Shown: positions 12,391 through 25,760 of the stretch, piece after piece
Layout of the letters: every line of letters starts with the position of its first letter
Numbering within the stretch: the first letter of the stretch is position 1
Source: Thuidium tamariscinum
Lineage: Eukaryota > Streptophyta > Bryopsida > Hypnales > Thuidiaceae
Direction of reading: 5' to 3'
Assembly (NCBI GenBank): GCA_947034885.2
Contig: OX344749.2
Location: 34,095,182-34,159,181, forward strand
DNA length: 64,000 nucleotides
The notes under the pieces: generated by a model
Seen by the model: only the letters and a program-made list of their open reading frames with translations
Databases searched by the model: none
Told to the model about the DNA's origin: nothing
Program-made: the position numbers and the translations under genes

Positions 12391-13317
12391 AATCCCTTAA
12401 GTTCTTTGACAATGTTCACTCCAAAACTGGTCAAAAACTGACATTTCTATTACCAATACCAATATTTTTTCTTAAGACATTTTTTGAGATTTGTAACTGT
12501 AGGATCTTGTATTAAATTGGTTTGAAAAAATGTGAAAAAAATTTCAGAGTTTTTCACTGTGTAGATTAAAGATATTAGCATTTGAATGCTCAAAAATCAT
12601 TTCTTTTACCCTGCGGAAACAGGGCAACTGCACTTTAGATGGCAACAATCATATGAAAAATGGTCCAAAATGGTTGTGCCTCTTTGGATTCATTGTTGAG
12701 GTCAAGTAGGGTACTTGCCTAAAAAATTTCAAATTTTTTAGAATTGTACAACATATAGGAAATAAATAATAAATAAAAAGAAATAGAAAATATTTCAAAA
12801 TACAAAATTGTTAAGAATTTAATTGTGGAATTGAAAAATGCCAATCCCAATTGTTGGATTGTTGTAATAAACAATCTTCATGCTATAGTTTTATTTTTTT
12901 CAAAAACTATTGAAAATTGACTAAAATAAAGGATTTCAAAGTTTATTTTGAGTAGAGAATCCATAACTACCTTCAAACAAAAAAACCTCATAACTTTTGA
13001 TTCATTGATCAAAATGGAATGATTCAAAGCTTTACATATTTATATAAATGAAGAATAATATTTTCAAATTTTTGTTTTTGAAAAAAGTGATTTTTTCTGA
13101 ACTGCCAAAACTGTCCAATTATAAAAAGAAGTAATATATTAGGCCATATCTTTTGATTTATATTTCCAAATGTCCTAATTTTTGTACATATGAAAGATAT
13201 TCCTTGTCTCCACCTTCAATTAAAATTTCGGCCCAAAATATAGAAATCTCCACTCACTTGTACCTGTCCAAAATCGCTATGCTGCCAAATTTGACATGTT
13301 GGTCCTTTAGGGGTTAA
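12391..13317 (-). repeat. A-family repeat, copy B (reverse)
   Basis: Reverse-oriented copy, opening with ttaatccctt and closing with ggtcctttaggggttaa. Nearly the whole of copy A can be matched in reverse complement (for example cctcataacttttgattcattgatca at about 12988 against the forward version near 10800). With A it forms arms of about 0.9 kb around a 0.97 kb loop. Confidence 0.7.
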
Positions 13318-13454
13318 GACTATGGAAATTAAATTGAAAAATTCACCCAAAATGATTTTTATCCCTTTAAAATAAAATTTGGTATGCTTGATTAGGATTG
13401 CATAAGATATGAGTGTTGATTTCCATCAAAAACTATTGTCAATTGTATTCTACA

Positions 13455-14115
13455 ATAACCTCTAAAGGTTTTTGACTATGTTTTCACCAAAAACACTCTA
13501 AAATTGTCATTTCTAGTACAAGTACAAACTTTTAGAAAAAAAAATTTGGACACGTCTAATCATAGGATCTTGTAGTAAATTGGTTTTCAAAAAAATTCAA
13601 AAAATTCTACTATGTAGAGTTGGTAAGATATGAGCGTTTGAATTGACAAATATTCTTTTCTTAGCCTTGCAAAAAAATAAGTAGTTGCACTTTAGATCGT
13701 CACATTTGTATGAAAAAATGTCCCAAATGGTAGTTACACATTGAATTTGTTTTTCAAAGCAAGTTGGCTACATGCTTGAAAATTTTGAGATCATTTGGAA
13801 TAGTATAACATATAGGAAAAACATAATAAGTAGAGTATGATTCAAAAATACTAAATTATTAAAAATTCATTTATAAATAACCTTTACCTAATTAATTAAT
13901 TTTTTTCAAAAATATTAAAAATTAAATTAAATAAAGGATTTCAAACTTTTTATAGAGTAGAGATTTTGCAACTATCGACAAACTACCCCAAACTAAAACT
14001 CCTCATAACTTTTGATTCATTTATTAAAATATAATGATTCAAATCTTTCCATTTAGATATGTTTTCTAATAAACTGATTTCAAACCGATTTCATTGAATA
14101 GTCCCAATTGCCAAT
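13455..14115 (-). repeat. A-family repeat, copy C (reverse, truncated)
   Basis: Starts taacctctaaaggtttttgac and follows the family through the ggatcttgtagtaaattgg and cctcataacttttgattcat landmarks, then loses similarity near 14.1 kb, so the end carrying ggcaacat is missing. Inverted relative to copy D. Confidence 0.6.
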
Positions 14116-15149
14116 ATATATCTTCTTAACACCCCAGTACATACATTTCTCCTTCAGCAAACAAAATTTGAAAACAACCAAACTCTTGCCACTAATTTCT
14201 TGGCCACTTCAATTAATCCAAACATCAATATCACCATTTATACTCTCTTCAACATTAAGGTAAAAAATTAACTATTTTTAGTACATCGAAATAAGTTCTA
14301 TAGACAAATAAATATGTAATAATAATTGCCAATCAATATTTGCTAGTAGATATAGTAGAGGTACCTATAACCAGTAAAATAAGCACATTTGGATATGCTC
14401 TAGGTAGTACAAGGCAAAACAAATATTTTTAGAGGTGCATTGCTAGAATTGATGGGGATTGTAGAAAAATTTAGTAATTTTGTCTCAAAATTGAAATTAT
14501 TATAAATTTTGAAAGGCATATATTAGGCTTGACCATTGGCCAACACCCTAAAGTCATCCAATTCCGATCATTCAAGAACTACATTTCTACTCAAGGCTTC
14601 CTACTTTTGTGCTCATTTATGTATCATTAACTCATTGGTTCAAATCTTGAAAAAGTATAAAGACATACATTCCAAGGAGAAAATAGAAATCCATTCCAAT
14701 CTTCGTTGGAAATAGGGTACCCTATTTATTGTTGATGGTGCACTAATTAGTAATAGGTACCTTAACCATATTTTTAGTTGAATCACAATAAGAGTGGTTG
14801 CAAAAATTTGGAATTGCTATGAAAAAAAGTTTCAAATCCCAAAGATACAAGGGTAAAAGAGACTATCAATATAATCTAGGTGATGCCAAAATCCCAATTT
14901 ATACATTATAAAATGACACAAATCATAAAGAAGAAGTTGAAAGAAAAGAGACTAAACCCCACACAACCCCTTTATAAGGTTGCCACCTCTACAATTGGAT
15001 GTTTTTTATTTGCACAATATATCATTCTTGTTAGACCAATTTAGCTTATGCCCTTGGCTCCCTCGTGATATTATTCAGTATTAAAAAGGCATAAGGACTC
15101 TATTACTCCCAATAAAACATACACCTCTATAGTAGTATAAATAGAATCA
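14116..15149. other. AT-rich spacer, nothing identified
   Basis: About 1 kb between inverted copies C and D. No open frame over 60 codons with any recognisable feature, no tandem array and no terminal repeats that I could pair. Confidence 0.5.
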
Positions 15150-16099
15150 TTAACCCCTAAAGCCCTAAACTCCGTTTTTTGGCAACATAGAAATTTCGGG
15201 CAGCTCACCTACAAATGAAGTTTTTATTTTTTTTCTTTGAATTTTTTTATAGAACATGTGTTTGGGGAGTAGCTTTAAGGCCCAACAATTTTCATAACTT
15301 TTGACTACACGGTTAGAAGTTATGGCATGATATGTTGTTTCCTTTGAAGTGTAGGCAACTTGGGCAGAAAAAAACTTCTTTAAAAATTATTTTTTAAGAA
15401 ATAAAAATTTGAAATAGGTTTAATAGATTTTTATCTATGTGGAAAGCTTTGAATAATTCCATTTCGATAAATGAGTCAAAAGTTATAAGGAATCTCAATT
15501 TGGAGTAGTTTGTGGGTAGTTATAGAATTTCTATTCTACAAAAAAGTTTGAAATTCTTTATTTAATTCAGTTTTTGATATTTTTGAAAAAAAACTAAAAC
15601 ATTGGGTGAAGATTGTTTATTACAATATTTTGACCATTGGGATTGTCATTTTTCATATTTACAAATAAATTGTTCACAATTTAGTATTTTCAAGCATTTT
15701 CTATTTCTTTCTACTTACTATTTTTTTCCTATATGTTGTACAATTCCAAATGATTTGAAATTTTTTGACTATATATCCAACTTGAATTGTAAAATGAATT
15801 CAAAGAGTAACCATCATTTTCAGTATTTTTTCATGCAAATGTGACCTTGTGGAGTGCAACTCCCCAGATTTTCACAAGGATAAAAAAATAATTTTTGCTA
15901 GTTCAAATGTTAATATCTTGATATCTACATGGTGAAAGTTTCTGAAATTTTGTCCACATCTTTTCACACCACCTAACTACAGGATCATATGGTTAAATAT
16001 GTAAAAAAACATTTCTTTTCAAAAAATTGCACTTGTACTAAAAATTGCAGTTTTGTAGTGATTTTGGTGGAAACATAGTCAAAAACCTTTAAGGGTTAA
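15150..16099 (+). repeat. A-family repeat, copy D (forward, both ends present)
   Basis: 950 bp, the cleanest copy: TTAACCCCTAAAG at the left end and CCTTTAAGGGTTAA at the right end, with ggcaacatag at about 15181. The small open frame at 15602-15844 is a translation of the repeat and is not conserved between copies. Confidence 0.72.
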
Positions 16100-17211
16100 T
16101 TGCTCTAAATGACCTCCAACTTCACCTCCAACTTGCTCTCACGTTGTGTAAAGTAGAACCTCCCTAATTCAATCCTCTCTGATTCTATAAAGTGCTATTG
16201 TAGAACATTGATTGTTGATCCAAACTTAACAATATGAAAATGTGAAGATCACACCCCTCCCTAATTCAATAACCTCTCTTATCTATTGTATCAAACCAAT
16301 CCCAATCTTATTGGGATTAGGGTTTGGGGATTTGGGGCATAAATAGGGGTCAGAATTTGGCATAAGTTACTGATTCACTTAGTTACAAAGAGTCTCCCTG
16401 GCCTCTAGCAAGTGCAAGTAGTCCTACTCTCCTCGAGTTACTCATAGAGGAGTTGTGGGACCTTGAATGGACTGACTTTTAATTCACACCAGCCCAATAA
16501 TAGCTGAGGTGGAGTTTTTTCTTCTCTGATACGTTTGTCCCCACTGCAATTTGTCCTCACTGTAATTTGTCCGCACTGTGGGCAGTTATTGTTGTCTCCT
16601 CTCCAGTGAGAAGCAGGCAGAATCATGGTCGTGCTGGGGAGTGGATAGGCACCGACAATGTGGTGAATCCTTTCATTCCTCTGCAAGAATAGTCTAGCCA
16701 GCCATAGAAAGTCAAAGTAGGGTCCTGGAAATTTGCATCTTTGTTTTGAGTTTTCTATGTTGTGGAGCACCACATGGTACAGTATATGTGGATCAAGGCC
16801 ATTCCACAGTGATACTACAGTTACCCATCATCATATATTCTTTCGTGACATAACTATTGTTCCACCAATATGTAGTAGCTGAAAGTCATCATCTCTTCCC
16901 TGATAAGTTATTCCCCATGCAGCAAAGTAGAGCATATATGTACTGTACCCCTCAATTTTTTCAAAGCCCACCTGCATAAAAGTCTTGAACCTTCCAGCAT
17001 ACTGTACGAGTTTCCACCAACAAGAAAAAAAATGACAAGTGGTTTAACATGTCACGACAGTGAACTCAGAATCATTTCTCAATGAATGTATGAATAGTTT
17101 CATCACAATATGCCTGCAGGGTACACCAGAAAAATTCCTACGAAGATTCTTGGAAGATACAAAGTAAATTCAGTAAAAAATTTAAAGAACCTGCCATGGA
17201 ATCCCTTAAAA
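16100..17211. other. Spacer and probable 3' region of the ATAD5-like gene
   Basis: GC rises from about 16.38 kb towards the gene, so the 3' untranslated region may extend this far on the minus strand. A 17-bp motif (cactg-aatttgtcc) is repeated three times at about 16545-16580. The minus-strand open frame 16438-16773 has no recognisable domain and I do not call it. Confidence 0.45.
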
Positions 17212-20200
17212 TTATGTAAGCTTGCGCTGTCGTGTTGCACGTCCTGTTCCAACTTCCGAGTCGGCTGTGAGAGAGGTCAGCTGGGAATGAAAATATAAGT
17301 AATCCAGTCTGGCTAATCTTCCCGAAAGCCTGCACCTCTGGGGAAGCAGTGAATCTACCCGTTCATCGTCACAAACTTGTTTCTCTCCCCTGCAATACAG
17401 GATCAAATACAAGATGAGTGCCTCAAAAAATAATTGGCTTTCTAATCCTAAAAGGCCAAGGATTTCATGGTTGTAAAATGACAAATTCGTTTGATCATAT
17501 TGTGAAAAATATAATTCAGATGAGGTCAAATTATGAGACCAGAGTCAAAGAAGAAAAATGCCGGTGTTGGTCTAGAAATGAATGAACTTCGACAAGAGGA
17601 AGTCCCCATATGACCTACAAGATGCACTAACGAAAGAGATAAAAAGAACATCAATGTTCAGTTAACAAAAAGAGGGAACCATGAATGCACGACATTTCAT
17701 TCAAGGACGGTAAAAGCTGCCACATAAGAGATATGGTAGTGAAAACACACAAGAATCGAGGGACTCCGAAGGTACCTAATAGCATCTTGCTGGGATACAG
17801 ATGGACCCACTTGCCAAGTGTCAGAGCAAAGACCGTTTGTAGGTAAGAAATTGTTCAAAGCTTGATTAAGCCGAAGTTGTGCAAGCACCGCAGCTGATTC
17901 TAAACAATTATCCCAGCAGTTGTCTTCAGTGCAATCATCATACTCTAAATTTTGTCGCATAGACGCCTGTGAAACAGCGCAATTAAATTTGAACATAAGG
18001 ATCTGTTGAAAGAGTTGATGATCATGGTCACATGCATCGCTTTTCCAAGCATAAATGTAGATAGGATGCTTCTGAGAGATGTAAGTATCGATGATAAACA
18101 GTATATAAAGACAATGAAACAAGATAGAAAAACTCCAACCTGCTCATCAACGAAAGAATTTAAAATTGGAACAAGAAAAGATAGAGACTGGGGAAATACC
18201 TTGAACGCTGATGCAGTTCGGCTAGATAGAAAATCGCATGCTGAAAGATCTTGCAGAACGCCTTCTAAAAGAATATTGGATTCTATTTCTGGATTGATGG
18301 ATTCTTGCGCCTGTGCACTTCGCAATTGTGACCAGAACTGCTCCATCTTCTTACTTGTTAAATCAAGAATTGTATCCTCAAGAATTTCAACTTGGTTAAA
18401 TGACTGTTCAGCCACAATAGATTGGATCTCCACATCATGATGAATTGAAAGGTTATCAATTGGAATTGGAGTTACATCTAATTCTCCTTGTGTCAATAGC
18501 TTGTGTACAGAGAGGTCTTTAAGTCCCGAAGGGGCACTACTGTCCAAATCGAACAGAGAGTCATTATTGGCAGTGAAATCCGGTATACATTGCTGGGGAA
18601 ATTTGTTGCCCGAAGCAATCGGATCTGGAATAGGGACATCGGAGTGTAATCCAGGAGTACAATTGTGACCCAGGATCGTCCACCCAATCTCGAATGAACT
18701 TTGAGGATTCAAGTCTGGGACATGAAGCAGATTCAAGCAGTTCTCATCCTCATGAGTTGTCAAGCCGTTTGTAATCACACCATGTTCTTCGTCCACGGTC
18801 CCCTCAAATGCAGGTGCAAAGTCAGCTTCACGCTCCTCTGAACTGCTGCACTCATGCTCTTGCAGTAAAGACAATGTGTCTTTGATACATTCATTACTGG
18901 CAGTCTGGGCTGCGGGGCTGTCGTAAGAACTCTGCATCAGCTTCATAAAAGAGAAGCCTTCAGATACTCTTTCATTCATTTCTTTTCGAGCTGCAGCTTG
19001 AAGTTTCCGCAGCATCTTACGTGCCTGGGAATCAGCCTCCTCTTTGGCCTTCAGATTGTCAAATCTATTGCGATACCAGTGCGCAACTTCTATATCTGTC
19101 AATTTCATGACTTCCTTGCTAGTATCTTCAAGATAGCCAGCTACCGTAGCTGTTAATTGGCAGGGCTCCGGGTCAGGCATGAGTACGGGTAGAACACGAT
19201 GTTGGCAATCGTGTGCATAGAGCCAGTCGGGATACAGAGATCTTTTCTTAGAGTTTCCGCTTGAGCCAGGTCTTTGACACCTGCCACTAATTACCTTTTT
19301 CACTTCATTCCTAGATTGTTGTTCCATAGAAGCCTCAATGGTGTTAGGCTCCTCGTTTAAGAGCTTATGATCAGCTGCGTGTATTCTCGTCGCAGGAACT
19401 TGGGGACAACAGTCTAACTGCAACAAGCAATTAACCAAATTGGGATTTTGCTTGCTGATGTGTGGCACCTTCGGATTCTCGACCGCACAGGCATCCTTCA
19501 GATACACATGATCCGCAGGAGTTCCCTGAGTCCAGAATTGAAGTAGCATGAGGAGCCTACGAATGTCATGTCCACTGGTTTTCACAATATGTTCAACTAT
19601 ATACGGGCTGCATGACACTCCCTCCGCCATACAAACCTGCAGTCAGGGACACAACATAGTTCAATGCTAATGCCTCATCCGAAATCCCAACTCCTGGAGA
19701 GCATATTCAGATTCGCTTGAATAACCTGAATCAGGAATAGATAGGTCTCCCACTAGAAACGTCTGAGGACACTTCTTTTATTTGAATGGAAGGGCATATC
19801 CCTAGAAGAGTGCATTGAGATAATCTACAACTGCTTGAGAGCAAACACTGTAGATACTACGTCACTGATGCGTATAGCTCTAAACAAGTCAGAAACTTCA
19901 ACAAAGAGTGGTAGGTGATACTCTCTCACCATGTATGCATGTGCAACTAGTTCAGACGTAGATGGTGGCTCAAATCTAAGGACTTGCAGTCCAATAACCT
20001 GTGGCAGAACTGTTTTTTGACCTGATCCCAAGCTTCAAATGTGAATATTCAACAGGAAAACGAACGGTCAAAAATACCTAATCCAAACAACTTCTACTAA
20101 CTTTGCATGGGAGAACACAAAATATAAGGATGGTGATTGTGCAATTCAGAAGAGGAGTCTTACTATTGCTGGTAAATATGATTGGGCACTTAGAGGTTCT

Positions 20201-23200
20201 AGCCAGAAGCGATAGTGCCCCCATAAACCCAGAGTCTTCTTCAAATACGATGTCGACATCTTCAAAAAGAATGGCTCTTAATCCCCGCAATGCAGTAGGG
20301 AGCAGATTAATTCGATTCGCACTCAGAGATAGTGACAGCTGATTATCAGGTTCTTCGTTAAACAACATACTTCTTCGACAACTTTCTCCCTGCTTCAGCA
20401 TGTATTCCACATCCAACTGCCCATCATAGGCGTCCACTGGAGTAGATGAGCCCCTGCGAAATGAGAAACAATACCTTAGTATCGACCCCTCGTACCCTAA
20501 AAATATGACACACAAAGCAACCAAGAATCTGTAGGTGATACCAGGTGGGAAGGATATCCCATACCTCTTGCTCAACCCATGCGATTCCATAGCCTCCTTG
20601 AATTTGTGCTTAATTAGTGCTCCACTACGACATTCAGATGCATTGACCTGAATACATAGAAGATTAATAAATAGGTTTAAACAACGTTCTCAGATTTGAA
20701 TTGCTCAATAAAATACCAAGAAACACCCCAATATTCTAATGCTCTCAATGTAAGTGCCTCAGCAGTAAATATTGTCAAGAGGGACAATCTGGTATTCAGT
20801 ACGATAACAATTTAACAGGTCGAAGACCGCAGATTGTCGTCTCAAACATTGGTCATTCAAAACCGCGACCTTGTCACACCACAAACTACCACATGTTCAA
20901 GATTCAAGATTCCAAACACCTTTATAAAAAATGGACCCAAACAATGAAACGCCGAAGGTACAAATCTTAGGAAAAACGTGTATTTTAAGAGCTCTCACTA
21001 CAGTCGGTTTTCATTACATACCTCGATAATGGTAAACCCATGTTCCATGGCACATGCATAAATAGCTGCAGACTTACCACACTACACCCCACACAGATCA
21101 TACGTAAATACTCATGCAAGCAGATATGCCTGATTCCAGGCATTAAAGACTAAAAAGAAAACTTCAAAGGGTAGATAGGTACTTTCAAATAAGTCTCGGC
21201 TGTCCAGAAAAAATAAAATAAAAGTAAGCCCATTGTAGAAACTGTTCTGAGCTAGAATTGATTATCCACCAGACTACAGAAAAAGAATCTACAAAAAAAA
21301 GATTCAAAATTTCACTAACACAGTAGAGAAAAGAATTTTCAGACAGCTCACCCCAACTGGCCCTGTAACAAGGAGACAATTATACAAGTCATCATCGTCA
21401 TCTGTTTCGGAAGGTGAATCCTCAAAATCGCTATCACCATCGCTGGAGCTACTTTCGGCCTCTTCCTTGTTCGTCAATGCACGCTTCTGTTGAAGAATTT
21501 TTTCTCCCCAGTTTTGAAGCCATGAGCTTAGGGTCTTGACACACTCGTTATTTCCACAAACCTGAAAAGTCCATACAATCAAGAGTTTATACGACTCAAA
21601 AGGTAACTGCAAGACCATCGTACTACTCACACCATGGACCGACAAAGGTAGAGTAGCAGGCGTAAAAAATTGCCCAGGCAAGTTGACGACTGTCATTATG
21701 ATAGCTCCATCATTTTGACACAATAAATCCAAATCCTACTCATGGAATCTGCATCTAGACACCATCAACACTAATGCAAGAAGCAGATATGGAAACACTG
21801 ACATCATGACAAGGAATCAGTAACCTCTTGAGAGATTTGAGGTTGATATTGGTCAGTCCACAATTGATTCCTACTACTATTGACTTTCACTTGGCGCTCT
21901 ATCAAGGGTTGTGGTGCTGTATTTTGCTCGAAAGAATCTGTATGCGCACCAGGATAGTAATAAGGGGAAAATCTGCAAACGAACAGGTGATTCTTAGACC
22001 TCAGTTTTGCACACAAAACAAGCACTGAATATCAAGCAAAGAGAACAGAAAAAACAAGCTACACAAAATGTTAGACTGCATGGACATGATAGCATAAGTT
22101 CCTTAGAAGCTATTGAAGAGCATAGAGCACAATAACTGGTGACACGTGATATACATGTACACAATCAAGGCCTGAGGCAAGGTGCCAACATGTGCAATGA
22201 AGAGGACAAGAAGGCTATATTGAGGTGGTTAAGAATTCAATACGAAAGGCTGAACGAAAGACAATAGAAAAGAGATGACGCTCACTTTTCTGCCAGTTTT
22301 TGAGTCTCGTTAGCAATAGACTCCACCTCTTCACCAAGCAAGTACCGTGTACCTGCCTGCTTACCCTGTGACAGCACGGAAACAACCTGCTCAGAAGAAA
22401 AGAGAGGAACTCTAGACACTCCAGTAGTAGTGGTCAGGTATCCAACAACGAGACAAACTCTACTTCCTGACATCTGTCGTCCTTCGAGAAATCATTTACT
22501 GAAGAGGTCGTCCAATTCGACTCAAATCACACGCTTGAACAGCCTTCACAAGTTTATATGAACGTCATTTCAATCTTATTTCTGAAACTCGCATAATACA
22601 TTTAGGAAAATCTTGACAATGAATTTGAAGGAAAGTTGTTCTTTTCACACTTTGAATGTAGAGGAGATCTTCAAACTAAACTAACCGATGAGGCATGTAC
22701 CTTCAGGTATTCAATGACACGTCCAAAAGCAGCAACCCTCGGAATGGGTTGTCCTTTCCTTTTCCTCTTTTCTGAAGACGGCCAAGTCCAAGTATATGAA
22801 GGCTGGTAGCTAACACACGACCAGTTCCCTTCGATATTCCCATCATCTGATTTAACAGTCATATTACGCCATGTCCATTCTGAATTCCATGCCAGATTTG
22901 CATCTTCCTCCTTCACATCCTCATCCCAAAACCACCCCACTGTGAACGAACGCCTCTAACGCCTACGTTGCGATAATCAAACGCAGAAAATAGAAGAGGA
23001 AAGCGAGTAATGATTGCCGGCAGCTACCCAAACATGACAGAAAATGACAAAACATGCAGCTGTTGACCTTACCGGCTTGTTCTGTGTAACATGAAGAGGC
23101 AGACTAGGAGCCAAACTCTCACTTTCATAGCTGGATGCGGACTCATTAGCAACCGTAACTTTCATACTTCCTACATGTTGTCGAGTAAAGAAAGGGTGAG

Positions 23201-25203
23201 GCGGTTTTGAAGGGCTCATTCGAGGATTCTTCTGCAGACAAACGTGAAAAATATTTGAGTTGGTATAATGCAGAATTTTTTTTAAATGAAGGTACTTAAA
23301 TAGATAAGTTACCATCATCTTTCTATGATCTCAACTCATGTGGAATTAGAGGAACCAAATATGTAAGATGTTGTCAATGGTTACTACACACAGAACTGAA
23401 AACAGGCGCGGGGACCACGCCTGAAACCATCTCGTGTGGAGAGCTACAAGGCTGAAGATGCAGTAATATGCATGAGGGCACTCTTTGCGAAGTACTATCC
23501 ATACCTCGACACGATCTGGTGCTGGATTAAGACTCCGACCGTACATACTATGTGCGGCATCGTCTGTGACTAACGATCTAGCACCGCCCGCCTTTGGCCG
23601 GGCAAAGAAAGGATGGGTAGCTTTGCCTGCACTTAACCTCGCATTCTCCTGCGCAAAAGAAAGTTAAGAGTTCAAAAGAGAAAGCACGACCACAAGGGGG
23701 CATGAAAGCTCCCGCTAATGAGTCCGCACATATCAAGAGCTCCCCTTCGTTCTATGAAAACTATCAATAACTATCCGCTGTATAGCTGCTTACTGCACTC
23801 TCTACAACAAAATCAACCCAAAGAAAGAAAAACAATCTTTTACATCTTTGAACCATAGAAGTTTGTTATGAAAGCTACGATGATTGACGATTAGCTTTAT
23901 TGAGGGCGTTCTGCGTTTAACTTGAGTAATTAGGGATAAAACAATAAGTACACCCAGATTTCGATGCCCTACCTCCGCTGCAAGCCTTGCTTGCAGAAAA
24001 AGGTCCGGGCCGTGAACTCCAATGGCTGGCTTACTCTCAATCACATTCAGCTGTGCCTTTCGTTTCTTCTTGGCAGGTGACATCCTAGATTGCTTTTTGG
24101 AGGGCGAAGGTGCCACTTCCTGTTCTTGTTCTAAGGACAACACAGCAATCGTTAAATGACACACCTACAACCAGAGGCCAAGTATACACCATGAATTAGA
24201 AGGTCACAAGAAAGAACGCCGCTGAAAGTCAGTCCTGATAATCTAAAATTTACAGCTTGAGTCCGACTAAAAGAAGGAACGATACACAAGTTCAAGGCTT
24301 AACGAATACACCTAAGGAAATGTCGGGATGAAGGTCTCCCGCCTGTGCGTCTAACAGAGGGGACGCATTCTCTGCATCCCTTCTCTGTTCTCGCAGCAGT
24401 TTTGCCTTAATATTCTTCTTCGATGGCTTCCTCTTATCAGATACTGCTCCCAACGTCGCCGGAGGTTCCTATTAATGATTAGCAGTCCACAAATAAATAT
24501 GCATGCATTAGTTTGTGGGTTAATTTCGAAGAGTCGAACATAGTCAAGCTCAACATTCACCGAAAAAAGGGTTCACGGACTTCCTTCAAAACCTGCTTCA
24601 CATCCGTACACATTGTGATCGTCTTGGTCGGATTGAATATGAAAGCCACATTGAGCTCTTGCTCCAACACGACTCGCGCTGATCGTAAGACAAGTAGTTA
24701 AACTTACCTCAATTTGATCATAAACAGTCCAAACCGGTAATGCCCAAATTCAAAGTGTATAAAACGACTACGAAAGTTATTAAATTCTGAACAGCGCCTT
24801 CAAATATTTGTAACGCTAGCTGCCCTAGCGGCTTCCGCACCGACAAGCATCAACCGAAGAGCAATTGGCTCACGGAAACTCTACCAGTAGACCTCACATT
24901 GCAAATTTCGTCAAGCATGCAATCACAATCATCGCTTCAAAAACACAATCATGAGCATTAGCTGCAGCATCGCATTTCGCGAATGTGAAACATTGTCAGT
25001 ACAAGCGATAATACCTGAAATTCATCATCCTGTGGCTTCTCCACAACGCCCACGTTCGTGTCCGGTTCTACCTCGACCTTCGCAACTTTGGTCTTTTTCG
25101 ACAAAGGAATGAAGAAACTGGCAGCGGCTTTCGAATTTTTCTTCCCCTTGAGACCAGGTTCCGCAGTTGAGTTCTGCTCCTTGCCACCCCCACCAGCAGC
25201 CAT
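17212..25203 (-). CDS. ATAD5: ATAD5/Elg1-like AAA+ ATPase (PCNA unloader), 16 exons
   Basis: Elg1/ATAD5 forms an RFC-like complex that removes PCNA from DNA after replication and repair, in the nucleus. My exon model, from 5' to 3': 25015-25203, 24312-24468, 23973-24130, 23505-23648, 23073-23231, 22701-22955, 22286-22386, 21825-21972, 21352-21561, 21022-21081, 20565-20647, 20164-20453, 19930-20021, 18200-19636, 17776-17966, 17212-17389. All junctions are GT-AG, all phases agree, and the total is 1283 aa. The basic N-terminus carries HPFF motifs (about residues 180 and 228). The AAA core begins WTDQYQPQ; Walker A is GPVGCGKS (504-511, split by intron 9), followed by EVNASECRSG; Walker B is ILFEDVD (616-622), sensor 1 TSNS (649-652), and sensor 2 region GHDIRR in exon 14. 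An acidic Ser-rich insert precedes Walker A, as in plant homologues. The 1437-bp exon 14 encodes a poorly conserved tail. Start chosen as the ATG giving MAAGGGGKEQ. The exact exon 6 acceptor (22955) is chosen by phase. Confidence 0.88.
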
Positions 25204-25760
25204 CTTGCGGCACCCGCAACCCCACCCCCCTTCATGGCAACAGCAGGAAGCTCCCCATTCGCACACAGACCAAGTGCCTCCTCAAAATTAACATGACTGA
25301 GCTCCTCCGGGAAAATAATATCAGTTCGATTCTGTCAAATCGATACCTGTTGCGAAAGAATTAAACTCCACGACAAGCCCTAACCCTAACCGATCTCTTT
25401 CAAATCGTGCGGAGCACAAGCGAGCAAATGGAGAAGTTTGGAAGTAATGAAGCGCTTCGTACTCGACGATGGCAATAGCTTGAGCTTCACCGTCTGGTGG
25501 CGACAATTTCGACAGGAAGAATGCAATCCGATCCGGAAACAGAGCTGCAACGGGAAGGAACTCAAAGTGTATTTGGCGCCAATTTTCTCGATTCTGGTTT
25601 CCTTTTAACATTTCCCTCCTTCTCATGTTCAACTGAAGCTTTCGTCAACTTTCTCTCCGCGTTACTCTGATCTTTACTTTTCTGTTTACTTTTCTTTTTC
25701 CCCTCTTTTATATTCGCAACAATAAAATTAAGTGGTAAATTAAAAAATGAACACATTCAA
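25204..25760 (-). promoter_or_regulatory. Upstream/5' leader region of the ATAD5-like gene with a telo-box
   Basis: GC stays high for about 450 bp upstream of the ATG and then falls sharply at about 25.7 kb. At about 25376-25391 there is a double telo-box (ccctaaccctaacc), a motif known in promoters of plant replication, cell-cycle and ribosomal genes. The 103-codon minus-strand frame at 25321-25632 lies in the leader; it could be an upstream ORF but has no recognisable domain. Confidence 0.5.

Noticed and set aside
16438-16773. 111-codon minus-strand frame with a CPQC motif
   Set aside because: The cysteine pair comes from a locally repeated 17-bp motif; no zinc-binding partner residues and no splice link to the ATAD5-like gene.
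25376-25391. Interstitial telomere array
   Set aside because: Only two ccctaa units; better explained as a telo-box in a plant promoter.
25321-25632. Separate small gene upstream of the ATAD5-like gene
   Set aside because: 103 codons with no domain, located where the 5' leader is expected; an upstream ORF at most.
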